In this document: one piece after another, positions 1-5,936 of the stretch
Layout of the letters: every line of letters begins with the position of its first letter
Position numbering within the stretch: the stretch's first letter is position 1
Source: Chloroflexota bacterium
Lineage (GTDB): Bacteria > Chloroflexota > Dehalococcoidia > Lucifugimonadales > Lucifugimonadaceae
DNA length: 9,240 nt
Assembly (NCBI GenBank): GCA_016210435.1
Contig: JACQUF010000130.1
Coordinates: forward strand, 1 to 9,240
Reading direction: 5' to 3'
The notes under the pieces: generated by a model
Seen by the model: the letters and a program-made list of their open reading frames with translations, nothing else
The model's database searches: none
What the model was told of the DNA's origin: nothing
Position numbers and translations under genes: made by a program

Positions 1-2
1 CC

Positions 3-758
3 CCCGACGGAATCATCGGCCCGCCAATCACCAACGCCCTCGCCTGCAACCGGTACATGCACGTATCCGGCGATGACCGCACGCGCCAGGCGCGGTCAGA
101 CCTTGCGGTAGCCACGCGCAAATGGGCGAACCTGAACCCGCGCGCATACATGCATTCTGAGAAGATGACCTTTGACGACTACCACAACTCGCGCTGGATC
201 GCCTGGCCGTTTCACCTGCTCGACTGCTGTCTGGTGACCGACGCCGGCGCCGCGATCGTCGTCACGACTGCAGAGCGCGCCCGAAGCTGCCGAAAGGGAG
301 GCATCCGAGTGCTCGGGATCGGCGAGGGTCACGATCATTCGATCATTTCGCAGATGCCAGACCTGACTTCCGCCTTCGGGCGAAACACCGGTCCTCAGGC
401 GATGCAGATGGCCGGGGTCAAGCATTCGGACTTCGACCTGACGATGATCTATGACTCGTTCACGTACACGGTGCTGGTTACCCTCGAGAACCTCGGTTTC
501 TGCAAGAAGGGCGAAGGATCGGATTTCGTGGCGAAGCAACGCACGGCCCCGGGAGGCAGCTTCCCGCTCAACACGAGTGGGGGCGGTCTGTCGTACACGC
601 ACCCCGGCATGTACGGGATATTTCTTGTGGTTGAGGCGGTGCGACAGCTCAGGGGCGAATGCGGCGAGCGGCAGGTGAATGATTGCAAGGTCGCGCTCGC
701 GCATGGGACTGGCGGAAGTCTGTCGTCAACGGCGACCGTCGTGCTGGGGAGCGATTAA
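3..758 (+). CDS. Thiolase-like acyl-CoA protein (SCP2/lipid-transfer type), 5' partial
   Basis: This is the C-terminal 251 residues of a thiolase-fold protein. The frame is open from the first complete codon at position 3, so the ATG at 57 is internal and the true start lies outside the window. Visible family features are a D-S-F-T-Y-T-V segment near residue 150, NTSGGGLSYTHPG (visible residues 191-203, histidine 200) in place of the thiolase NxGGxxxxGHP block, and HGTGG (from residue 234) where biosynthetic thiolases carry the second catalytic cysteine in CxGxG. The N-terminal nucleophile region is not in the window. Family members act on acyl-CoA thioesters, as thiolases, or as retro-aldolases when paired with a DUF35 protein (Ltp2-ChsH2 type). 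The next gene, two bases downstream, encodes exactly such a DUF35 partner, so the two are probably cotranscribed and form a complex. The substrate cannot be told from sequence. Family assignment is secure; the reaction is not. Confidence 0.88.
   Translation, partial: PDGIIGPPITNALACNRYMHVSGDDRTRQARSDLAVATRKWANLNPRAYMHSEKMTFDDYHNSRWIAWPFHLLDCCLVTDAGAAIVVTTAERARSCRKGGIRVLGIGEGHDHSIISQMPDLTSAFGRNTGPQAMQMAGVKHSDFDLTMIYDSFTYTVLVTLENLGFCKKGEGSDFVAKQRTAPGGSFPLNTSGGGLSYTHPGMYGIFLVVEAVRQLRGECGERQVNDCKVALAHGTGGSLSSTATVVLGSD
746..751 (+). promoter_or_regulatory. Ribosome binding site fixing the DUF35 gene start
   Basis: GGGGAG lies nine bases before the ATG at 761, inside the last codons of the thiolase-like gene. 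This spacing supports 761 as the start, rather than the upstream in-frame ATG at 683, which would force a 76-base overlap with the thiolase-like gene and add residues unrelated to the family. Confidence 0.6.
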
Positions 759-760
759 AA

Positions 761-1312
761 ATGACGAGTACCCCCTCACCCTCACCGCAATCCTCTCCCG
801 CGAAGGGAGAGGCAGCTAACCCCTCACCCCAACCCGCTCCCCTGGTGAGGGGAGAGGGGAGCCCAATTACGCCCTCTCTTAGATCCTCCCACGCGAAGGG
901 GGAGGAGGTCAGGGCGCCCGTTCCCGTGCCGCAGCCGGAGTCGGACCGGTACTGGGAAGGGCTCCGCCGTTCGGAGATCTGGATGCGGCGTTGCGAGGAC
1001 TGCAAGAAGGCGTACTTCTACCCGCGTGATATCTGCCCGCACTGTTTCTCCCGACGGACGCAATGGTTCCGGTCCACTGGCCGCGGGACGATCCATACCT
1101 TTGCGATCGCGCACCGGGCGCCGCACCCGGGATTCGCGGACAAAGTTCCCTACGTGGCCGCCATCGTGGAACTTGAAGAGGGCGCCCGAGTTCCCACCAA
1201 TCTCGTCGGTATTGACCCGGATCCGGCGAAGATCAGGATCGGCGCCCCGGTGAAACCTGTGTTCGAGAAGCTGACGGACACGATCACGCTGCTCAAGTTC
1301 ACGCTCGCGTGA
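761..1312 (+). CDS. DUF35 zinc-ribbon/OB-fold acyl-CoA-binding protein
   Basis: The product is a 183-residue protein in the Zn-ribbon plus OB-fold family (DUF35) that partners thiolase-like enzymes. The conserved core begins near residue 57. It has a short helix (ESDRYWEGLRR), a rubredoxin-like zinc ribbon with C78-x2-C81-x10-C92-x2-C95, and then an OB fold from about residue 97 to the end with the family motifs GRGTIHTFAIAHRAPHPGF and VPTNLVGIDP. Family members bind the CoA part of the substrate and complete the active site of the thiolase partner. Residues 4-50 are not family sequence: they are translated from three tandem palindromic repeats and are rich in Pro, Ser, Gly and Glu. They follow the genuine start, and the reading frame stays open throughout. 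An alternative start is GTG at 926, which would skip the repeats; the GGAGGAGG at 901-908 lies rather far from it. Stop at 1312; the gene is convergent with the amidase. Confidence 0.9.
   Translation: MTSTPSPSPQSSPAKGEAANPSPQPAPLVRGEGSPITPSLRSSHAKGEEVRAPVPVPQPESDRYWEGLRRSEIWMRRCEDCKKAYFYPRDICPHCFSRRTQWFRSTGRGTIHTFAIAHRAPHPGFADKVPYVAAIVELEEGARVPTNLVGIDPDPAKIRIGAPVKPVFEKLTDTITLLKFTLA
773..916. repeat. Three tandem palindromic repeats inside a coding region
   Basis: Three related units each have a C/T-rich left part (CCCTCACC-like) and a hairpin. Unit A, about 773-812: CCTCTCCC (792-799), loop GCGAA, GGGAGAGG (805-812), a perfect 8-bp stem. Unit B, about 820-859: CTCCCCT (837-843), loop GGTG, AGGGGAG (848-854), with an alternative 9-bp pairing of 820-828 with 844-852. 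Unit C, about 869-916: CCTCCC (885-890) with GGGAGG (900-905), flanked by GCCCT (871-875) and AGGGC (911-915). The equivalent Gly-Glu codons sit at 806, 851 and 899, so the periods are 45 and 48 bases, both multiples of three. Related copies occur at 1320-1393 and 2817-2886. This is a dispersed REP/MITE-like family rather than a gene-specific duplication. Confidence 0.85.
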
Positions 1313-1319
1313 TTCGGGT

Positions 1320-1393
1320 CACCCTCACCTGCATCCCGCGACCCGTCCTCATCCGGCCTTCGGCCACCTTCTCCACGCCGTGGAGAAGGGAAG
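1320..1393. repeat. Composite palindromic repeat between convergent genes
   Basis: The left part, CACCCTCACCTGCATCC (1320-1336), closely matches the beginning of repeat unit A at 775-791. It is followed by CCTCATCC, a small GGCC-TTC-GGCC hairpin (1355-1365) and a large perfect hairpin at 1367-1389. The element therefore joins a truncated copy of the CCCTCACCC family to a second palindromic type. It fills almost the whole gap between the stop of the DUF35 gene (1312) and the stop of the amidase gene (1395). Confidence 0.7.
1367..1389. terminator. Perfect hairpin, possible bidirectional 3'-end structure
   Basis: CCTTCTCCAC (1367-1376) and GTGGAGAAGG (1380-1389) pair perfectly over 10 bp across a 3-base loop. 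It sits between two convergent genes, where it could end or protect both transcripts. No T-run follows on either strand, so it does not fit a classical intrinsic terminator. It may simply be the palindromic core of the dispersed repeat. Confidence 0.35.
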
Positions 1394-1394
1394 G

Positions 1395-2804
1395 CTAATC
1401 CCAGCCTGGCGGGTGAAGGCGATGGAACTCGGTGGCGCGCTGGAACGCGTCACCGGTCTGCACAAGCAGCGGCTCAGATAGCGGATGCCCGACGAACTGG
1501 ATGGATACCGGCAAACCTTGCTCGTTGAGCCCGCAGGGAAGCGCGATCGTCGGAAGACCGGAGTAGTTGTAGGGGACGGTGTACCTCGCCTGCCACGGAT
1601 CGCGGTCCGGCGGGATGCCTCCGTAGACCGTTTCCTTTGTGACCGGGTACGCGGCGCGTGCTGTAGACGGGCAGGCGAACGCATCGATTTCGCGCATCAT
1701 GAGCCGCAGGTCGCCGTTGCACTGTAGCCTCAACGAGTGCGCCCTGGCATAGTCCGCGCTCGTATACCCGGCGCCCCTCTCAAGCCACTGCCTGAACCAG
1801 GGACCATATTCCTTCGCACGGCCGGGATAGAAAGCCGAATGCGCGGCCAGGGCTTCGCTCGTGCAGAGGACCTGCCACGCCTGCATGTACTCCCGTAAAC
1901 GCGCCGGCATCTTGACCGGCACGATCCTTGCACCGAGCTTCTCGACGACCCTTACACCGTCAGCGACCGCCCGCGCAAAATCCGGCGCGATGTCGGCCGA
2001 CGCGTACCCTTCGTCACACCCGATTCGCAGCCCGCGCACGCCCTTGCCCACGCCTCCCAGCATGTCCGGTACTGGCTCGTGGAGGGAAGTCGGGTCGTTC
2101 GGGTCGAGGCCCGATATCGCCTGCAATATGATCCCGCAGTCCGCGGCGCTGCGGGCCAGCGGACCGACGTGGTCGAGCGACTCCGCGAGAGCGAAGACGC
2201 CGTACCGGCTCACGCGCCCCCAGGTCGGCTTGAGGCCGGTTACGCCGCAGACGGCCGCCGGGTGCCTGATCGACCCACCGGTGTCGCTTCCGAGGGTCCC
2301 GAAGGTGAGCCCCGCGGCCGTCGCCGCGCCCGAGCCGCTCGACGAAGCTCCCGGCCAATGGCTCTCCTTCCATGGGTTTTCGGGCGCCTGGAGCTTCGGG
2401 TTGTAGCCACCCATCGCGCCTTCGGTCATGTTCAACTTTCCGAGCATGACCGCTCCCGCGTTCGCCAGCTTTGACACGACGGTCGCGTCATGTTCCGGAA
2501 CGAAGTCCGCGAGCACCGCGCATCCTGCCATCGTGCGGACGCCGCTCGTGAAGCACAGGTCCTTCACGGCCACCGGTACGCCATGAAGCGGACCCCGGTA
2601 CCCGCCTCGCAAAATCTCCTGCTCAGCCTGCCTGGCCTGTTTGAGCGCCGTATCCGCGGTCACGGTCGCGTATGAGCGCAACTTCGGGTCCAGTTTCTCG
2701 ATCCGCCCGATCTGCGCTCTGGTGACCTCGACGGGCGAGATTTTTTTCGAGCGTATCTGGGCGGCAAGCTCCGTGATGGTCAGATAGTGCAACTCATCGG
2801 GCAT
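1395..2804 (-). CDS. Amidase-signature family hydrolase
   Basis: The product has 469 residues, the normal length for an amidase-signature enzyme, which hydrolyses carboxamide bonds through a Ser-cisSer-Lys triad. All three positions are visible: Lys81 in GVPVAVKDL (residues 75-83), cis-Ser154 in PGASSSGSG (151-159), and nucleophile Ser178 in GSDTGGSIRHPA (172-183), 24 residues after the cis-Ser as in characterised members. GVTGLKPTWGRVSRYG follows. No signal peptide or membrane segment is seen, so it is probably cytoplasmic. It resembles GatA of the tRNA-dependent amidotransferase, but no gatB or gatC lies beside it, so a stand-alone amidase of unknown substrate is the safer name. The start is ATG at 2804-2802. 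The only purine-rich motif upstream is GAGGG, formed by the edge of a palindromic repeat about 12 bases away. It lies opposite to all neighbours up to 7657. Confidence 0.9.
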   Translation of the reverse strand: MPDELHYLTITELAAQIRSKKISPVEVTRAQIGRIEKLDPKLRSYATVTADTALKQARQAEQEILRGGYRGPLHGVPVAVKDLCFTSGVRTMAGCAVLADFVPEHDATVVSKLANAGAVMLGKLNMTEGAMGGYNPKLQAPENPWKESHWPGASSSGSGAATAAGLTFGTLGSDTGGSIRHPAAVCGVTGLKPTWGRVSRYGVFALAESLDHVGPLARSAADCGIILQAISGLDPNDPTSLHEPVPDMLGGVGKGVRGLRIGCDEGYASADIAPDFARAVADGVRVVEKLGARIVPVKMPARLREYMQAWQVLCTSEALAAHSAFYPGRAKEYGPWFRQWLERGAGYTSADYARAHSLRLQCNGDLRLMMREIDAFACPSTARAAYPVTKETVYGGIPPDRDPWQARYTVPYNYSGLPTIALPCGLNEQGLPVSIQFVGHPLSEPLLVQTGDAFQRATEFHRLHPPGWD

Positions 2805-2816
2805 TGGCGCTACTAA

Positions 2817-2886
2817 CCCTCACCCGCACCCTCTCCCATAGAGAGAGGGACTCGTACTGTGACTCTCCCGCAGGGGGAGAGGGTCT
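2817..2886. repeat. Palindromic repeat with two hairpins upstream of the amidase gene
   Basis: This is another copy of the CCCTCACCC family in the same orientation as those at 773-916. First hairpin: CCCTCTC (2829-2835) pairs with GAGAGGG (2843-2849). Second hairpin: CTCTCCC (2863-2869) pairs with GGGAGAG (2875-2881), and partial pairing extends outward. It occupies about half of the 151-base divergent gap between the amidase and argF starts, so the amidase transcript leader must run through it unless transcription starts very close to the ATG. Confidence 0.75.
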
Positions 2887-2955
2887 GAAAGATTGCGGAA
2901 TGATATGTCAGGCCCGCGATATATGCTGTGCGGCGAGTAGTGCGAGGGGTACGAG

Positions 2956-3879
2956 ATGACGGCCAGGCCGAAAGTCCGGCATTTCCTGTCCATGGCCGAC
3001 CTTACGTCGGTAGAGATCGGCCAGGTGCTCGCGCGCGCTGCCGAGTTCAAGCGCGGCAAGCGCTCAGGCTGCCTCTTTGGCAAGACCGCCGTCTTGCTTT
3101 TCGAAAAGCCCTCGCTCAGGACGAAGCTGAGCTTCGATACTGCTGTGCATGCGCTAGGGGGGCATCCGATCTACTTCTCGCCCCAGGAAGTCGGGCTCAA
3201 CAAACGTGAACCTGTCGCCGACGTCTCGCGCGTCATCTCGACAATGGCTGATATCGCAATCGTGCGGACGTTCCTGCATTCCACACTCGAAGAGTTCGCC
3301 CGCGCATCGTCGGTTTCCGTGATCAACGCGCTGTCCGACCTCGAGCACCCGTGCCAGGTCCTCGCCGACCTGCTCACGATCGAAGAGCACAAGGGCGCAT
3401 ACAAGGGCCTGCGAATCGCCTACATAGGCGACGGCAATAACGTCGCCGTCAGCCTGGCGCTTGGAATCGCACTGATGGGCGGCGAACTCGTAATAGCTTC
3501 GCCGAAGGGCTACGAGCTGCCCGGAGGCGTCGCCTCGAGGGCGCGCCAGATCGGCACCAGGACGGGAGGGGCGCTGGCGCTGGTCTCCACCCCCGAGGAA
3601 GCCGCCCGCGGCGCCGACATCGTGTACACGGACGTTTGGACCAGCATGGGTCAGGAGCAGGAGACCGCGCAGCGCGTTGTGGCCTTCAAGGGCTACCAGG
3701 TAAACCCGCAGCTGCTCAAGCTGGCCAAACCCGACGTCAAGTTCATGCATGACATGCCGGCACACCCCGGCGAGGAGGTGTCTCCCGGCATGTTCGACGA
3801 CCCGCGGTCCATAGTTTTCGACCAAGCTGCGAACCGCCTGCATGCGCAGGCCGGCCTGCTGGATTTCCTGTTCGCGTAG
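2956..3879 (+). CDS. argF: Ornithine carbamoyltransferase
   Basis: This 307-residue enzyme transfers the carbamoyl group of carbamoyl phosphate to ornithine, giving citrulline for arginine synthesis in the cytoplasm. Motifs run in the expected order: carbamoyl-phosphate site FEKPSLRTK (residues 49-57, core S53-L-R-T56), HPCQ (131-134), the ornithine-binding D226-x3-S230-M231-G232, and a C-terminal H265-D-M-P-A-H block. The last block is normally HCLP; here the cysteine and leucine are replaced by Asp266 and Met267. The SMG motif favours ornithine over acetyl- or succinyl-ornithine, although other carbamoyltransferases share the fold. The start is ATG at 2956 with GAGGGG at 2944-2949, six bases upstream. 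An AT-rich GATATATG stretch at 2918-2925 could be a -10 region, but I see no convincing -35. No other arginine gene is nearby. Spacing to der is 105 bases, so cotranscription is uncertain. Confidence 0.93.
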   Translation: MTARPKVRHFLSMADLTSVEIGQVLARAAEFKRGKRSGCLFGKTAVLLFEKPSLRTKLSFDTAVHALGGHPIYFSPQEVGLNKREPVADVSRVISTMADIAIVRTFLHSTLEEFARASSVSVINALSDLEHPCQVLADLLTIEEHKGAYKGLRIAYIGDGNNVAVSLALGIALMGGELVIASPKGYELPGGVASRARQIGTRTGGALALVSTPEEAARGADIVYTDVWTSMGQEQETAQRVVAFKGYQVNPQLLKLAKPDVKFMHDMPAHPGEEVSPGMFDDPRSIVFDQAANRLHAQAGLLDFLFA

Positions 3880-3920
3880 TCTGGAAGCGGCGGTCAACCG
3901 TTAAGAGGTACCTCGGCCAG

Positions 3921-3942
3921 GCCCCTTCGACAAGCTCAGGGC
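3921..3942. repeat. Short dispersed repeat (CCTTCGACAAGCTCAGG type)
   Basis: The spacer between argF and der contains CCCCTTCGACAAGCTCAGGG with complementary ends, GCCCCT (3921-3926) and AGGGGC-like AGGGC (3938-3942). I recognise this word as a common short repeat in environmental bacterial genomes. It is unlike the CCCTCACCC family elsewhere in the window. No gene lies in this 105-base spacer. Confidence 0.6.
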
Positions 3943-3984
3943 GCGGCCTCCGAACGCTAGAGATAAGGATGCGAGTGCTGGAGA

Positions 3985-5298
3985 GTGGCGCTTCCGATCG
4001 TTGCAATAATCGGACGGCCCAATGTGGGGAAGTCCACGCTGTTCAACCGGCTGGCCGGCCGGCGCATCGCGATCGTCAGCGACATCCCGGGTACCACTCG
4101 GGACAGGGTCTCGACAGACGCGCGCTGGCGGGACCTGCGTTTCATCCTCGTCGATACCGGTGGGATCGATCCGAGGGCCGGAGACGCGATCTATCGCGAG
4201 GTCCAGGCGCAGACCGCTTCGGCAATCGAGGATGCCGACGTGATGATCCTGGTGACCGACGCATCCGAGGGGGTTACCGCGGGCGACCGTGATGCGGTCG
4301 ACCAGGCACGCAGGTCCGGCAAGCCAGTCGTGCTGGCCGCGAACAAGGCCGAAAGCGAACGGCGGGCGCTGGCTACGGTCGAGTTCTACGAGCTCGGGCT
4401 TGGAGACCCGCTGCCGATCAGCGCCTACCACGGGCACGGCATCGATGAGCTCATGGAGAAGGTCGCCGAGTCGCTTCCTGCCGAGATCGAGTCCGAAGAA
4501 CCGGAACGCGTTCCAAGGGTCGCGATTGTCGGGCGCACCAACGTCGGCAAATCAGCACTTCTAAACGCAATCGCGGGCAAGACCAGGTCGATCGTGAGCC
4601 CGATTCCGGGAACGACCCGCGACCCGGTCGACACGCTCTACCGGTACAAGGAGCAGGACCTGCTGTTCATCGACACCGCGGGCCTTCGCAGACGGGGACA
4701 TATCGAGCCCGGAATCGAAAAGTACAGCGCACTCCGTACGATCCAGGCCATCGAAAGGTGCTACGTGGCGATCCTGGTCCTTGATGCAAGTGAGTTCGTA
4801 ACCGCGCAGGACACTCATATCGCCGGTTATATCGAGGATGCCGGCCGCGGCGCTGTGATTGTCGTCAACAAATGGGACCTTGCGCCGGAACTCAATCTCG
4901 AGACCAAGGATGTCGAGCGGTCCATACGCCGCCGGCTCCAGTTCCTGGACGGCGCGCCGATCCGGTTTACTTCCGCCATCGAACGCACGGGGATACCCAG
5001 CCTGCTCAGTGCGATCGTCGACGTGCACGAGCAGTGGCGCCGCACGCTGGAGCCGGAAGAACTCCGGCGGGTCCTGATGGAGGCCCTCGCCGCCCACCCG
5101 CCGCCGTCAGAGGGCAGGCGCGAGACGAGGATCTACCGGGTCGTGCAGCGGCGGACTGGCCCGCCGACGTTCGTATTTCACACGAGCGACCCCGACCGCA
5201 TACACTTCTCATACCGCCGGTACCTCGAAAACTGCATGCGGCAGGCCTTTGGCTTCGAGGGGGCGCCGCTGAAGTTGGAGTTCGTGTCCCGCAGATGA
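3985..5298 (+). CDS. der: Ribosome biogenesis GTPase Der (EngA)
   Basis: This 437-residue tandem GTPase is needed for assembly of the large ribosomal subunit. The first G domain has GRPNVGKS (10-17), PGTTRD (35-40), DTGG (57-60) and N120-K-A-E. The second has GRTNVGKS (183-190), PGTTRD, DTAG (230-233) and NKWD (295-298). A KH-like domain follows from about residue 350 to the end, closing with PLKLEFVSRR. Length and order are standard. The first G4 motif is NKAE instead of NKxD, an Asp-to-Glu change at the guanine-reading position. The start must be GTG at 3985: an in-frame TAA at 3964 closes the frame upstream and no other start codon lies between them. GGAGA touches the start codon directly, and AAGGAT at 3965-3970 is a more distant option, so the ribosome site is poor. 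Its last four bases overlap the plsY start. Confidence 0.96.
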   Translation: MALPIVAIIGRPNVGKSTLFNRLAGRRIAIVSDIPGTTRDRVSTDARWRDLRFILVDTGGIDPRAGDAIYREVQAQTASAIEDADVMILVTDASEGVTAGDRDAVDQARRSGKPVVLAANKAESERRALATVEFYELGLGDPLPISAYHGHGIDELMEKVAESLPAEIESEEPERVPRVAIVGRTNVGKSALLNAIAGKTRSIVSPIPGTTRDPVDTLYRYKEQDLLFIDTAGLRRRGHIEPGIEKYSALRTIQAIERCYVAILVLDASEFVTAQDTHIAGYIEDAGRGAVIVVNKWDLAPELNLETKDVERSIRRRLQFLDGAPIRFTSAIERTGIPSLLSAIVDVHEQWRRTLEPEELRRVLMEALAAHPPPSEGRRETRIYRVVQRRTGPPTFVFHTSDPDRIHFSYRRYLENCMRQAFGFEGAPLKLEFVSRR

Positions 5299-5927
5299 CC
5301 GGCCTCTCACCCTATCTCATCGCCCTCCCGGCCGCCTATCTACTGGGGTCAATCCCGTTCGGCGTCATAATCGGCAAGCTCTGGGCCGGTATCGATATCC
5401 GGACGGTAGGAAGCGGCAACAGCGGTGCGACGAACGCGCTCCGAACACTTGGAGCAGTCCCCGCGCTGATCGTGCTCATTGCCGACCTTGCAAAGGGAGT
5501 GATCGCGGTACTCATTGCCGATCTGCTCTCGGATTCGCCGATGGCGGCCTCGCTTGCCGGCCTTGCGGTGGTCGTGGGCCATAGCTGGCCGGTCTTCGCC
5601 GGGTTCCGCGGGGGCCGCGGCGTCGCCACGGGCGGCGGTGCGCTCTTCATGCTGTCGCCTGTTGCAGGACTCGTATCGATGGTCGGCGTGGTCGTGGCCG
5701 GCGTCTCCCGTTACGTCTCGCTCGGCTCGATAGTCGGCACGGTGGCCGGACTCGGCGCGCTCGTGGTTCTGGCCGCCCTGGGGAGCATCGAGGCCGAATA
5801 CCTGGTCTTTGGATTTCCAACCGCCGCGCTGATCCTTGCCCGCCATCAGGCCAACATCAACCGGCTGATGCGGGGCGAAGAGAGCCGCATCAACCTCAAG
5901 GCGCGTGTGGCCGCGCGCAACCCGTAG
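5295..5927 (+). CDS. plsY: Glycerol-3-phosphate acyltransferase PlsY
   Basis: This 210-residue integral membrane enzyme uses acyl-phosphate to acylate glycerol-3-phosphate at sn-1, the first step of phosphatidic acid synthesis. The three conserved cytoplasmic-loop motifs are visible: GSIPFG (18-23) leading to GSGNSGATN (39-47), GHSWPVFAGFRGGRGVAT (95-112), and RHQANINRLMRGEE (183-196). Hydrophobic segments lie at about 5-27, 53-77, 84-100, 113-136 and 140-165, as expected for a polytopic protein. The start is ATG at 5295, overlapping the der stop as ATGA, which implies translational coupling. GpsA, which makes its substrate glycerol-3-phosphate, follows nine bases after its stop. The acyl-phosphate donor would come from PlsX, which is not in the window. 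Confidence 0.96.
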   Translation: MTGLSPYLIALPAAYLLGSIPFGVIIGKLWAGIDIRTVGSGNSGATNALRTLGAVPALIVLIADLAKGVIAVLIADLLSDSPMAASLAGLAVVVGHSWPVFAGFRGGRGVATGGGALFMLSPVAGLVSMVGVVVAGVSRYVSLGSIVGTVAGLGALVVLAALGSIEAEYLVFGFPTAALILARHQANINRLMRGEESRINLKARVAARNP

Positions 5928-5936
5928 GCGGGCCTC

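Noticed and set aside
96..704. Long minus-strand open frame of about 200 codons opposite the thiolase-like gene
   Set aside because: Arg/His-rich translation without a recognisable family, exactly opposite a gene with clear motifs; expected in GC-rich DNA.
683..760. Earlier ATG start for the DUF35 gene
   Set aside because: It overlaps the thiolase-like gene out of frame, and its extra residues are unrelated to the family. ATG 761 has GGGGAG at good spacing.
773..916. Possible CRISPR array
   Set aside because: Only three units, each itself palindromic and diverged, with no unique spacers of constant length, and read through as protein.
1861..2406. Plus-strand open frame of 181 codons opposite the amidase
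   Set aside because: Shadow of the amidase; Pro/Ser/Ala-rich with no recognisable domain.
1395..2804. Naming the amidase GatA
   Set aside because: The catalytic triad is shared by the whole amidase-signature family, and no gatB or gatC is visible.
2893..2925. TTGCGG and TATATG as a sigma-70 promoter for argF
   Set aside because: The spacing is about 21 bases, too long for a confident call; mentioned only as a weak -10 possibility.
3154..3897. Minus-strand open frame of 247 codons opposite argF
   Set aside because: Low-complexity translation opposite a complete argF with all family motifs.
4561..5097. Minus-strand open frame of 178 codons opposite der
   Set aside because: No family resemblance and it coincides with the conserved second G domain of Der.
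4872..5294. Long N-terminal extension of plsY upstream of 5295
   Set aside because: The frame is open, but the translation is out-of-frame der sequence; the PlsY family starts at 5295, overlapping the der stop.
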